From: Bdellovibrionales bacterium | GTDB taxonomy: Bacteria; Bdellovibrionota; Bacteriovoracia; Bacteriovoracales; Bacteriovoracaceae | Direction of reading: 5' to 3' | Assembly: GCA_030633015.1 (NCBI GenBank) | Contig: DAOVTR010000061.1 | Coordinates: 1-7,996, forward strand | DNA length: 7,996 nucleotides | Shown: positions 1 through 6,405 of the stretch, piece after piece | Layout: each line of letters begins with the position of its first letter | Numbering within the stretch: position 1 is the stretch's first letter | Made by a program: the position numbers and the translations under genes | Notes under the pieces: model-generated | The model's input: the letters and a program-made list of their open reading frames with translations, nothing else | What the model was told of the DNA's origin: nothing | The model's database searches: none

Positions 1-134
1 ATGAAGGTACCCTAAGAAAATTATATGCAAAGTCTTTAGAAGCAAATGCTGTTCACGGTTCAGACTCTCTTGGATCAGCAGAAAGAGAAGTCTCATATTT
101 CTTTGATAAAAATGAGATTTCATCACGTTTTTAG
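1..134 (+). CDS. ndk: Nucleoside diphosphate kinase, C-terminal fragment (5' end outside window)
   Basis: This is the tail of nucleoside diphosphate kinase, the cytoplasmic enzyme that moves the gamma-phosphate of ATP onto other (d)NDPs through a phosphohistidine intermediate. Reading from base 3, the 43 visible residues begin [15 protein letters not shown], matching the family's GT-[IL]-R nucleotide-binding stretch. They continue with NAVHGSDSL, which fits the NDPK active-site signature N-x-x-H-[GA]-S-D-[GSA]. The catalytic His is encoded at 54-56. The downstream [10 protein letters not shown] is also typical of the family, and the frame ends with TAG at 132-134. Bacterial NDKs are about 140 residues, so roughly the first 100 lie upstream of the window. 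The next gene starts only six bases after the stop, suggesting co-transcription. The identification rests on short but highly diagnostic motifs. Confidence 0.93.
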   Translation, partial: EGTLRKLYAKSLEANAVHGSDSLGSAEREVSYFFDKNEISSRF

Positions 135-140
135 TTTTAA

Positions 141-2015
141 ATGTTAAGATTAAATAAACAAATAAAGAATTTCTTTGGAAATACATTCTCAGAGAAATTC
201 TTTTTATTTGTGTACTTTTATTTTATTATCCGCCTTCATTTAAAAAAAGGTCTTCAATATCAAACTTTTGATTTTGAAAATATTATAGTACTTATTATAA
301 GTGCTATTTCAATTGTTATATTTATTCGTCTCTTTGATTTTATATTTCAAAAATCTAGATTTTTAACTGCCTTATTTAAGGTGTTGTCTATTTGTGGTTA
401 TATGTTAATTAGTTATTATCATATGCGCAGTCGTATTGCTCTTGATTATGCTGTAATTATTGATAATTTGGGACTTGCTTTATATAAGGAGAGCTTTGAG
501 GTTATTTTAGGAACTTTTAAAAGAAAGGACCTCATTATTACTGGCGCGATTGGTTTTATTTTAATTTGTTTAGAATTTAAATATAAAAAACTAACAAAAG
601 CTCCAAACAGTTACAAACGTCCTAAGGTGTTTTTTTTAAGTTTACTTGTATATAGTGTTATTTTATTTTTTGTTCCATATAGCTATGATGAGTTTTTGAG
701 TTTTACTCAATCAAAAGTTAATTATTATTTTCCTTCAAAGCGTTTTGATTTTAGTGAAAAGATAAAAGTTAAATATCCCTATGTTAGAACGGTCGATTAT
801 AATAAGTTGTATCCTGAGATTAAAAAACCTCATATCTTTTTAATTATGGTTGAATCTTTTAACTCTAATTTTGTTAATTCTGAAAATGAAAAAGGTGAAG
901 AATATACTCCTTATTTTAATTCATTAATAAAAGATGGAATGTATTTTGATAATTTCTGGGGTGTCTCTGTCCAGACTGCGAGAGGTCAACTTGTACTCTT
1001 ATGTTCCCTACTGCCAATTACGAAAAAAAAGGTTTTTACTCACTATCCTGATTTAAAATTAAATTGCCTTCCTGAAATATTAAAAAAAAATGGGTTTGAT
1101 ACACTTTTTTTTAAAGCATTCTCTAATATTAAATTTGATAATACCGGTTATTTTGTTAAAAGAAATGGTTTTGATCACGTGAGTGCAATGACTGGATCTA
1201 TAAAAGATAAATTTTTAAAAGAAAAGTCTAAAGGTTGGGGGTGGGGAATTCAAGATGATCAGTTTTATAAAATTTTTTTTAATTATCTTGATGATGTAGA
1301 AGAAAAAAATGTAAAGAAAGGAATATCAAAAAAATATTTTGCTGCACTAACGACTGTTTCTAATCATCAGAAATTTGATAAAGTGCCCGTTGAGCAAAGA
1401 TATTTATATCCTAAACAGTCAGGAATTAGACAAGGATATGCTAATTCAATCAGAGTAACTGATGAGTATCTAAAAACTTTTTTTGAAGAGCTTGAAAAAA
1501 GAGATTATCTCAAAAATTCTATAGTGATTATTACTGGAGATCATAGCTTTCCAATGGGAGAGCATTATTCTTATGCAGCAGAAAATGGTTTTTATAAAGA
1601 AAATTTTATAACTCCATTTTTGATATTATGGAAAAATAATTCCAAGATGAAAGGTATTAATAAAAGTTCTGTGTCACAGCTGGACGTAGCACCAACCGTG
1701 ATGCACTTGTTGGGAATCTCGGGAAAAACTCACTTCCTTGGAAGTTCAATGTTTAGTATTGATCGTGATATATTTGTACCGCTGATTCAGCCTTATGGTG
1801 GAAGCTTTCTTGGATCTGTAAGATATCCTTTTAAATATATCTTTCATCAAAAAACAAAAAAAGAATATCTTTTTAATTTGCAAACAGATTCGGTTGAACA
1901 AAAAAATTTGATTGACAGTTTTTATAAAACAAAATTATACTTAGATTTTCAACAAGATTTATCTAGGATTTTTATTAATGACTTTCTCATTAAAAATAAT
2001 AGAGTTTTTAAGTAG
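141..2015 (+). CDS. LtaS/OpgB-type membrane phosphotransferase of the sulfatase superfamily (copy 1)
   Basis: This 624-residue protein has an N-terminal membrane region followed by an extracytoplasmic alkaline-phosphatase-fold domain, the architecture of lipoteichoic acid synthase and OpgB. About five hydrophobic segments are visible (roughly residues 19-33, 47-70, 76-92, 131-145, 163-180). The catalytic domain runs from about 228 to 560. Likely metal and catalytic residues are E238 (IMVESF), the nucleophile T279 (VQTARGQ), D372 (GWGIQDDQF), H409 (TVSNHQKF) and D467-H468 (ITGDHSF); QLDVAPTVMHLLG at about 513-525 is the usual late family motif. By family, such enzymes transfer phosphoglycerol or phosphoethanolamine from a phospholipid to a glycan or lipid. 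In a didermic cell the acceptor could be periplasmic glucan, LPS or capsule; which one is unknown. The start is well bounded because an in-frame TAA lies directly before the ATG, but no Shine-Dalgarno is visible, so translation may be coupled to ndk. The gene carries several A or T runs of 8-9 bases. A true sulfatase is less likely, since no Cys/Ser-x-Pro-x-Arg signature is present. Confidence 0.87.
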   Translation: MLRLNKQIKNFFGNTFSEKFFLFVYFYFIIRLHLKKGLQYQTFDFENIIVLIISAISIVIFIRLFDFIFQKSRFLTALFKVLSICGYMLISYYHMRSRIALDYAVIIDNLGLALYKESFEVILGTFKRKDLIITGAIGFILICLEFKYKKLTKAPNSYKRPKVFFLSLLVYSVILFFVPYSYDEFLSFTQSKVNYYFPSKRFDFSEKIKVKYPYVRTVDYNKLYPEIKKPHIFLIMVESFNSNFVNSENEKGEEYTPYFNSLIKDGMYFDNFWGVSVQTARGQLVLLCSLLPITKKKVFTHYPDLKLNCLPEILKKNGFDTLFFKAFSNIKFDNTGYFVKRNGFDHVSAMTGSIKDKFLKEKSKGWGWGIQDDQFYKIFFNYLDDVEEKNVKKGISKKYFAALTTVSNHQKFDKVPVEQRYLYPKQSGIRQGYANSIRVTDEYLKTFFEELEKRDYLKNSIVIITGDHSFPMGEHYSYAAENGFYKENFITPFLILWKNNSKMKGINKSSVSQLDVAPTVMHLLGISGKTHFLGSSMFSIDRDIFVPLIQPYGGSFLGSVRYPFKYIFHQKTKKEYLFNLQTDSVEQKNLIDSFYKTKLYLDFQQDLSRIFINDFLIKNNRVFK

Positions 2016-2030
2016 TGATTTGGGGTTTCG

Positions 2031-3962
2031 ATGTTAAAAAACATTAAATTAAGTCCTTTCTTTTTAATCTTATATTTTTTATTTTTATTGCTAGTTTGGC
2101 ATTTTTCATTAGTTTGGATCGGTCCATTTTCTATTGGGACGACTGGATATTATCTTTCTCGATTATTATGGATCTATCCTACAATAGTATCGTTTTTAGC
2201 AATTGTTTTTTCATCTTTATACCTGCTAGATCGGTTTCACGTAGTTGGAAAGATTGTTTATCTATTGTTTATCTTCTCTGCGATTATCCGAACATTAGAT
2301 TGGAACGTTGTATATTTCTATGGAAATCATATAGATTATCTGTTTTGGCAAAATGCCTTCTACGGCGAAAGTGTTGCTATGATTTTTAACAAAATAACGA
2401 TGATTACAATCGTTATTTTGTTTTTAAGTATTTTGGGTTTTTATTTTTTTTCGCGAGTTGCAAAAAACCATTTGCAAGAAAATAATGATTTAAACAGGTC
2501 GAAATTTATCTATTTTATGAAACATATTTTTTTATCTTTAGTTGTTGTTTTTGCAATCGCAAAAATTTTTGATTTAACAATTGTTAAGACTCTTTTTATT
2601 AAACCGATCGCATCGACTGTTTATATGAGAAATTTACCAGAAAGGCATTTCTTGCAGTCGGTTCGTTATTTTTTTAAAACAGCACAAGCAGAAAAAATAG
2701 TGTTAACTGAAAAACATATTAAAAAATTGCGTAAAGTAGGTTTGAAATTACACTCAACCTCAAAGAATAATTTTCCACTTTATAAAAATAGTATTTTTGT
2801 TGATGGACCACCAGAGAAGGCCTTATATAAACCATCTACCCCCAATATTATTTTTATTATGGTTGAAAGTTTTTCTTCTTTTTTTATTGAAGATCCAAGG
2901 GTTACGGATCTGGGGGTTGTCGATAATTTTTTAGATTTTAAAAGTAAATCTTATTATTTTGATAATATCTATAATGCTTCCCTGCCTACTTTGCAGGGGC
3001 TTATTGCAACCTTCGCTTCTTCACTACATTTGTATCGAACAAGCATGGCGTTTAAGAGAGCAAGTATTAGTGAAATAAATACTCATTTTCATGATCGTGG
3101 AGATCCGTTAACAACCAGATATCCATTTGTTTCGGCCCTTTTGGATACTCTTAATTATCACTCAGTTCAGATGCAAGGGGGAACAGCTACTTTTACAAGT
3201 AAAGAGCATATATTTCGTTTGCATGGTTATGATGAATTTCACTCAACTTATACTGATGCAGTGATGCCTAATAAAAAATATCCAGTTAGAGAATGGGGAG
3301 CAAGTGATGTTGATACTTTTACCTATATAAACAATTGGCTTGATAATTATGACAACGAAAAACCATTTGTAATGTCAATGACTACTGTTGATATTCATCA
3401 TCCATATAACTCTGTGCTGAAAAAATCAGGAGTCGATAACAATTTATTAAATTGTGTATATTCAACAGATGTGGGTTTTGGGCTTTTTTGGGACCATTTT
3501 CAAAAATCAAAATATAGAGATAACACAATTATTGTTGTAGCCGCGGATCATCCTATTTTTCCAAATGCTGAGTATTTGGATATTAGAAAAACCAACGCTC
3601 ATTATTATGATAAAATTCCAATGATGATTTATTGGTCTGGTTTTAAAGATAAATTAGGGTCTAGGGATCATACTATTGGCACCAATTTAGATGTGATGCC
3701 TACAGTTTTAGAAATGATGGGGCAGGATATGGCCAACTCATTTTTAGGACTATCTCTTTTAAGTGAGAGAAAAAAATATCCTTTTTTACTCGGAAGAATT
3801 AATTTACAAAAAATGTTTAATAAGAAAAGTTCTCTAAGTTGGTCTGATAGTGATCATGAGCGGTTTATAGGTTTTTTAAAGTATTTAAGTTCTTCAAACT
3901 CAATTTATCCCCTTGATCTTCACAGAAAAAATACGTATTTAAGGGCCAAGATTCTTAAGTAG
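2031..3962 (+). CDS. LtaS/OpgB-type membrane phosphotransferase of the sulfatase superfamily (copy 2)
   Basis: This 643-residue protein has the same plan as the preceding gene product but a clearly divergent sequence, so the two are paralogues rather than a recent duplication. Hydrophobic segments lie near residues 7-32, 44-68, 73-95, 121-142 and 160-180. The catalytic domain starts at about 271. Matching residues are E279 (FIMVESF), probable nucleophile T320 (SLPTLQG), D426 (REWGASDVDTF), H456 (TTVDIHHPY), D506-H507 (VAADHP) and NLDVMPTVLEMMG (552-564). The usual Arg two residues after the nucleophile is Gln here, and the Gly of the common GDH motif is Ala. Both could indicate a different acceptor or donor, but the metal ligands appear intact, so the enzyme is probably active. 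It starts 15 bases after its neighbour, with a GGGG at 2022-2025 five bases before the ATG as a weak ribosome-binding site. Likely work is periplasmic head-group transfer onto an envelope glycan or lipid; the substrate is not identifiable. Confidence 0.85.
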   Translation: MLKNIKLSPFFLILYFLFLLLVWHFSLVWIGPFSIGTTGYYLSRLLWIYPTIVSFLAIVFSSLYLLDRFHVVGKIVYLLFIFSAIIRTLDWNVVYFYGNHIDYLFWQNAFYGESVAMIFNKITMITIVILFLSILGFYFFSRVAKNHLQENNDLNRSKFIYFMKHIFLSLVVVFAIAKIFDLTIVKTLFIKPIASTVYMRNLPERHFLQSVRYFFKTAQAEKIVLTEKHIKKLRKVGLKLHSTSKNNFPLYKNSIFVDGPPEKALYKPSTPNIIFIMVESFSSFFIEDPRVTDLGVVDNFLDFKSKSYYFDNIYNASLPTLQGLIATFASSLHLYRTSMAFKRASISEINTHFHDRGDPLTTRYPFVSALLDTLNYHSVQMQGGTATFTSKEHIFRLHGYDEFHSTYTDAVMPNKKYPVREWGASDVDTFTYINNWLDNYDNEKPFVMSMTTVDIHHPYNSVLKKSGVDNNLLNCVYSTDVGFGLFWDHFQKSKYRDNTIIVVAADHPIFPNAEYLDIRKTNAHYYDKIPMMIYWSGFKDKLGSRDHTIGTNLDVMPTVLEMMGQDMANSFLGLSLLSERKKYPFLLGRINLQKMFNKKSSLSWSDSDHERFIGFLKYLSSSNSIYPLDLHRKNTYLRAKILK

Positions 3963-3996
3963 TTATCATTTAAAACTACTAACGTCCCGAAATTAC

Positions 3997-4017
3997 ATGA
4001 TATCATTTTTATATAAT
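3997..4017 (+). promoter_or_regulatory. Possible carD promoter -10 box with an upstream 10-bp palindrome
   Basis: A perfect TATAAT lies at 4012-4017, about 100 bases ahead of the carD start, in the only sizeable gap on that side of the gene. Just upstream, 3997-4006 reads ATGATATCAT, a perfect 10-base palindrome that could be an operator or chance in AT-rich DNA. No convincing -35 hexamer sits 16-18 bases upstream (3989-3994 is GAAATT). The promoter call therefore rests mainly on the -10 hexamer and its position. The palindrome would overlap the spacer if the promoter is real. CarD-family proteins often regulate promoters with weak -35 or -10 elements, so autoregulation is conceivable but only inferred. 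Confidence 0.35.
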
Positions 4018-4105
4018 TGTGAACATTTTACAGTTTGATTGAAGGTCACGACGCTTTGCGGTATTATCGTTACAAAGAAGAACCAAGTTTTTCATATTTG
4101 GCAAT

Positions 4106-4110
4106 GGAGG
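4106..4110 (+). promoter_or_regulatory. Ribosome-binding site that decides the carD start
   Basis: GGAGG at 4106-4110 sits eight bases before the ATG at 4119 and is the strongest Shine-Dalgarno in the window. The frame stays open upstream to a TTG at 4035, but that longer version has no ribosome-binding site. The protein from 4119 begins MFNIGNYAVCPGHGVG, exactly where CarD-family proteins normally begin. Confidence 0.85.
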
Positions 4111-4118
4111 TCATTTAT

Positions 4119-4595
4119 ATGTTTAATATAGGAAATTATGCAGTTTGTCCTGGACATGGAGTTGGTCAAATCTGTGATATCGAAAAAAAGACCTTGGCCG
4201 ATAGTGAAAAATCATTTTATATTTTAAAAATCATTTCTAACGGTATGACAGTGATGGTTCCTACTGATTCTGAAAATGGTATCAGAGATTTAATTGACAG
4301 TGATGATATTAGTGAAGTTTATCAACTGCTGCAAGATCATGAAGTAACAATTGATAATTCAACATGGAATAGAAGATATCGTGATTATATGAATAAGATT
4401 AAGACTGGATCTTTGTTAGAGATCGCAGATGTATTGAGATCCCTATTCTTGCTTAAAGAGAAGAAAAATCTTAGTTTTGGAGAGAAGAAAATGCTTGAAC
4501 AGTGTAAGGATCTTATAGTTCAAGAACTTGCTCTGTCTGGTGGAATCGATAAAAAGGATATTAAAACTAAAATTAATTCATGTTTTAATATTTAA
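4119..4595 (+). CDS. carD: CarD/CdnL-family RNA polymerase-binding transcription regulator
   Basis: This 158-residue protein is a CarD/CdnL-type global transcription factor, which binds the RNA polymerase beta subunit and stabilises the open complex, in known cases at rRNA and other growth promoters. Residues 1 to about 60 form the Tudor-like polymerase-interaction domain: FNIGNYAVCPGHGVGQI, then FYILKI, then MTVMVPTDS, all in the expected order. Residues of about 65-155 are the helical DNA-binding domain. W83 in STWNRRYRDYMNKIKTG matches the conserved Trp that wedges into the minor groove at the upstream edge of the bubble, followed by the typical LLEIADVLRSLFLLK and LSFGEKKMLEQ helices. Length is normal for the family (about 150-165). 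The ATG at 4119 is chosen for its GGAGG and family-typical N-terminus; a TTG start at 4035 would add 28 unrelated residues. It is separated by 156 bases from the genes before and 96 bases from glnS, so it is probably its own transcription unit, with possible readthrough into the synthetase genes. Confidence 0.93.
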   Translation: MFNIGNYAVCPGHGVGQICDIEKKTLADSEKSFYILKIISNGMTVMVPTDSENGIRDLIDSDDISEVYQLLQDHEVTIDNSTWNRRYRDYMNKIKTGSLLEIADVLRSLFLLKEKKNLSFGEKKMLEQCKDLIVQELALSGGIDKKDIKTKINSCFNI

Positions 4596-4618
4596 CAAAA
4601 ATAAACAAATTTTTAATT

Positions 4619-4655
4619 TTGACTTGGACTGCTAATCTAGTCATACGCTTATAAA
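4619..4655 (+). promoter_or_regulatory. Candidate promoter region of the glnS-gltX-cysS genes
   Basis: The 96-base gap between carD and glnS holds TTGACT at 4619-4624, five of six matches to the sigma-70 -35 consensus, and TATAAA at 4650-4655. Their spacing (25 bases) is too long for a standard pair. At the proper distance from TTGACT only a poor CATACG (4642-4647) is available. The same stretch contains a short inverted repeat, TGACT at 4620-4624 and AGTCA at 4639-4643, over the -35. A promoter here makes sense for a three-gene translation operon, but the exact boxes are uncertain. Confidence 0.3.
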
Positions 4656-4681
4656 TCATGTAGTATTGTGCATTATTTTAT

Positions 4682-4687
4682 AGGGGT
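4682..4687 (+). promoter_or_regulatory. Ribosome-binding site that decides the glnS start
   Basis: AGGGGT at 4682-4687 lies four to five bases before the ATG at 4692. A GTG at 4668 is in the same frame and would add eight residues, but it has no purine-rich site before it. The ATG at 4692 is therefore preferred. Confidence 0.7.
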
Positions 4688-4691
4688 AAAT

Positions 4692-6395
4692 ATGACTGTA
4701 GAAGGCTTCGCGCAGGCAAAAAGCAATAATTTCATTAGAAATATCATTGCTGAAGATTTAAAAAATAATAAGCATGAAGGGATGGTGGCAACAAGATTTC
4801 CTCCTGAACCAAACGGTTATTTGCATATTGGACACGCAAAATCCATATGTCTTAATTTTGGTCTTGCTATGGAGGACGAAAAATGGACATGTAATTTACG
4901 TTTTGACGATACAAACCCAGTTAAAGAGGACACAGAATATGTAGATGCCATAAAAAAGGATATTAAGTGGCTTGGGTTTGATTGGGGTGAAAAAGTGTAT
5001 TTTGCTTCAGGATATTTTGATAAATTATATGATTATGCTATTGATTTGATTAAGAGAAATATGGCCTTTGTGTGCAGTCTAAGTCCACAGCAAATTAAAG
5101 AATATAGAGGAACCCTAAAGGAACCTGGAAAGGAAAGTCCTGATAGAAATCGTTCAGTTGCTGAAAATTTAGATCTTTTTGAGAAAATGAAGAATGGTCA
5201 AGTTGATGATGGTCAATATGTACTTCGAGTTAAAATTGATATGGCCCATCCTAATTTAAATATGAGAGACCCTGTTATTTATCGAGTAAGGAAAGTTACT
5301 CACCATAAGACTCAGGATAAATGGTCCATATATCCAATGTATGATTACACTCATTGTTTGTGTGATGCTGAAGAGCATATAACTCACTCTCTTTGTAGTT
5401 TGGAATTTGAAGATCACCGGCCTTTATATGATTGGTTTATTAATAAATTGACGACACCAAGCAGTCCAAGACAGATTGAGTTTGCAAGACTTAATATTGA
5501 CTATACGGTAATGAGTAAAAGAAAACTTTTACAATTGGTACAAGAGGGCCATGTAGGAGGTTGGGATGATCCTAGGATGCCAACTATTTTAGGAATGAGA
5601 CGCAGGGGATATACTCCTGAATCAATTAGAAATTTCACAGAAGTTATTGGAGTTACCAAAAAAAATACCTGTATCTCTTTTAGTACACTAGAAAGTTGCA
5701 TTAGAGATGATTTAGATAAAGTTGCAAGTCGGGCAATGGCAGTGCTAGATCCTGTTAAGGTTGTAATTGATAGCTATCCATCTGATAAAGTTGAGATATT
5801 ATCTGGCCCAAGGCATCCTAAAAATGAAAGTTTTGGAAGAAGGGAGATTCCTATTTCCAATGAGATATATATTGAAAGAGATGATTTTATGGAAAATCCT
5901 CCTAAGAAGTATTTTAGACTATCTCCTGGTGGAGAAGTGAGATTGCGCTATGGTTATGTTATTAAATGTAATGAAGTAATTAAAGACGGTGAAGGAAAGG
6001 TTATTCAGCTTAATTGCAGCCATTATCCTGAAACATTAGGAGGAAAACCTCTTTCAGATGGTAGAAAAGTAAAAGGTATTGTTCATTGGGTGTGTGCGAA
6101 GTCAGCTCTTGAAGCTGAAGTAAGGATCTATGATCGTCTATTTAAAGATGAGAATCCAGAAAAAGCAGAAGGTGAAAAAACTTTTTTGGATAATATTAAT
6201 TCAGATTCTTTAAAGGTAATTAATAAAGTGTATGTTGAGCCTTCTTTGAATGGAGTTGCTCCTGAAAAACATTTTCAATTTGAAAGAATTGGTTATTTTT
6301 GCACAGATATGAAAGATTCAACCGATTCAAAATTAGTGTTTAATCGTACAGTAACTTTAAAAGATACTTGGGCCAAGCTCGATTCAAAAAAATAA
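4692..6395 (+). CDS. glnS: Glutaminyl-tRNA synthetase
   Basis: This class I synthetase attaches glutamine to tRNA-Gln in the cytoplasm. From the ATG at 4692 it has 567 residues, close to the 554 of E. coli GlnRS. The catalytic Rossmann domain shows [17 protein letters not shown] with HIGH at 45-48, then NLRFDDTNP (68-76) and [16 protein letters not shown] (233-248), a stretch typical of GlnRS. The second signature is VMSKRKL with MSKRK at 274-278, the GlnRS form of KMSKS. After it comes [20 protein letters not shown] (289-308), strongly conserved in the family. Residues from about 345 to the end form the two beta-barrel anticodon-binding domains, with VHWVCA (464-469), the RIYDRLF segment (478-484) and YFCTD (535-539) as landmarks. 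Its presence means this organism can charge tRNA-Gln directly rather than only through GatCAB transamidation. It heads a probable operon, ten bases before gltX. All key motifs are intact and nothing suggests truncation. Confidence 0.97.
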   Translation: MTVEGFAQAKSNNFIRNIIAEDLKNNKHEGMVATRFPPEPNGYLHIGHAKSICLNFGLAMEDEKWTCNLRFDDTNPVKEDTEYVDAIKKDIKWLGFDWGEKVYFASGYFDKLYDYAIDLIKRNMAFVCSLSPQQIKEYRGTLKEPGKESPDRNRSVAENLDLFEKMKNGQVDDGQYVLRVKIDMAHPNLNMRDPVIYRVRKVTHHKTQDKWSIYPMYDYTHCLCDAEEHITHSLCSLEFEDHRPLYDWFINKLTTPSSPRQIEFARLNIDYTVMSKRKLLQLVQEGHVGGWDDPRMPTILGMRRRGYTPESIRNFTEVIGVTKKNTCISFSTLESCIRDDLDKVASRAMAVLDPVKVVIDSYPSDKVEILSGPRHPKNESFGRREIPISNEIYIERDDFMENPPKKYFRLSPGGEVRLRYGYVIKCNEVIKDGEGKVIQLNCSHYPETLGGKPLSDGRKVKGIVHWVCAKSALEAEVRIYDRLFKDENPEKAEGEKTFLDNINSDSLKVINKVYVEPSLNGVAPEKHFQFERIGYFCTDMKDSTDSKLVFNRTVTLKDTWAKLDSKK

Positions 6396-6405
6396 GAGGT
6401 AAGAT

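Noticed and set aside
2096..2389. Open frame of 97 codons inside the second transferase gene in another frame
   Set aside because: It overlaps the membrane-segment coding region of a well-supported gene, has no ribosome-binding site or recognisable motif, and looks like a by-product of T-rich codons.
3958..3980. Hairpin AGTAGTT / AACTACT over the stop of the second transferase gene as a terminator
   Set aside because: The stem is only seven base pairs with a nine-base loop, is AT-rich and is not followed by a T run.
3997..4038. Possible 13-codon leader peptide (ATG at 3997) before carD
   Set aside because: No ribosome-binding site, no run of regulatory codons and no attenuator-like hairpins follow it.
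4035..4118. In-frame TTG-initiated extension of carD by 28 residues
   Set aside because: It has no ribosome-binding site, the residues do not resemble the CarD family, and the ATG at 4119 has a strong GGAGG and the expected N-terminus.
4597..4614. AAAAAT / ATTTTT inverted repeat after carD as an intrinsic terminator
   Set aside because: All six pairs are A:T with no GC stem, so it would be too unstable; such pairs arise by chance in this composition.
4668..4691. GTG start adding eight residues to GlnRS
   Set aside because: No Shine-Dalgarno precedes it, while the ATG at 4692 has AGGGG at proper spacing.
4596..4691. T-box or other tRNA-sensing riboswitch ahead of the synthetase operon
   Set aside because: The gap is 96 bases, too short for a T-box, and I see no T-box consensus or terminator/antiterminator pair.
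5501..5701. Open frame of 66 codons on the minus strand within glnS
   Set aside because: It is antisense to a highly conserved part of glnS and has no family resemblance or start signal.
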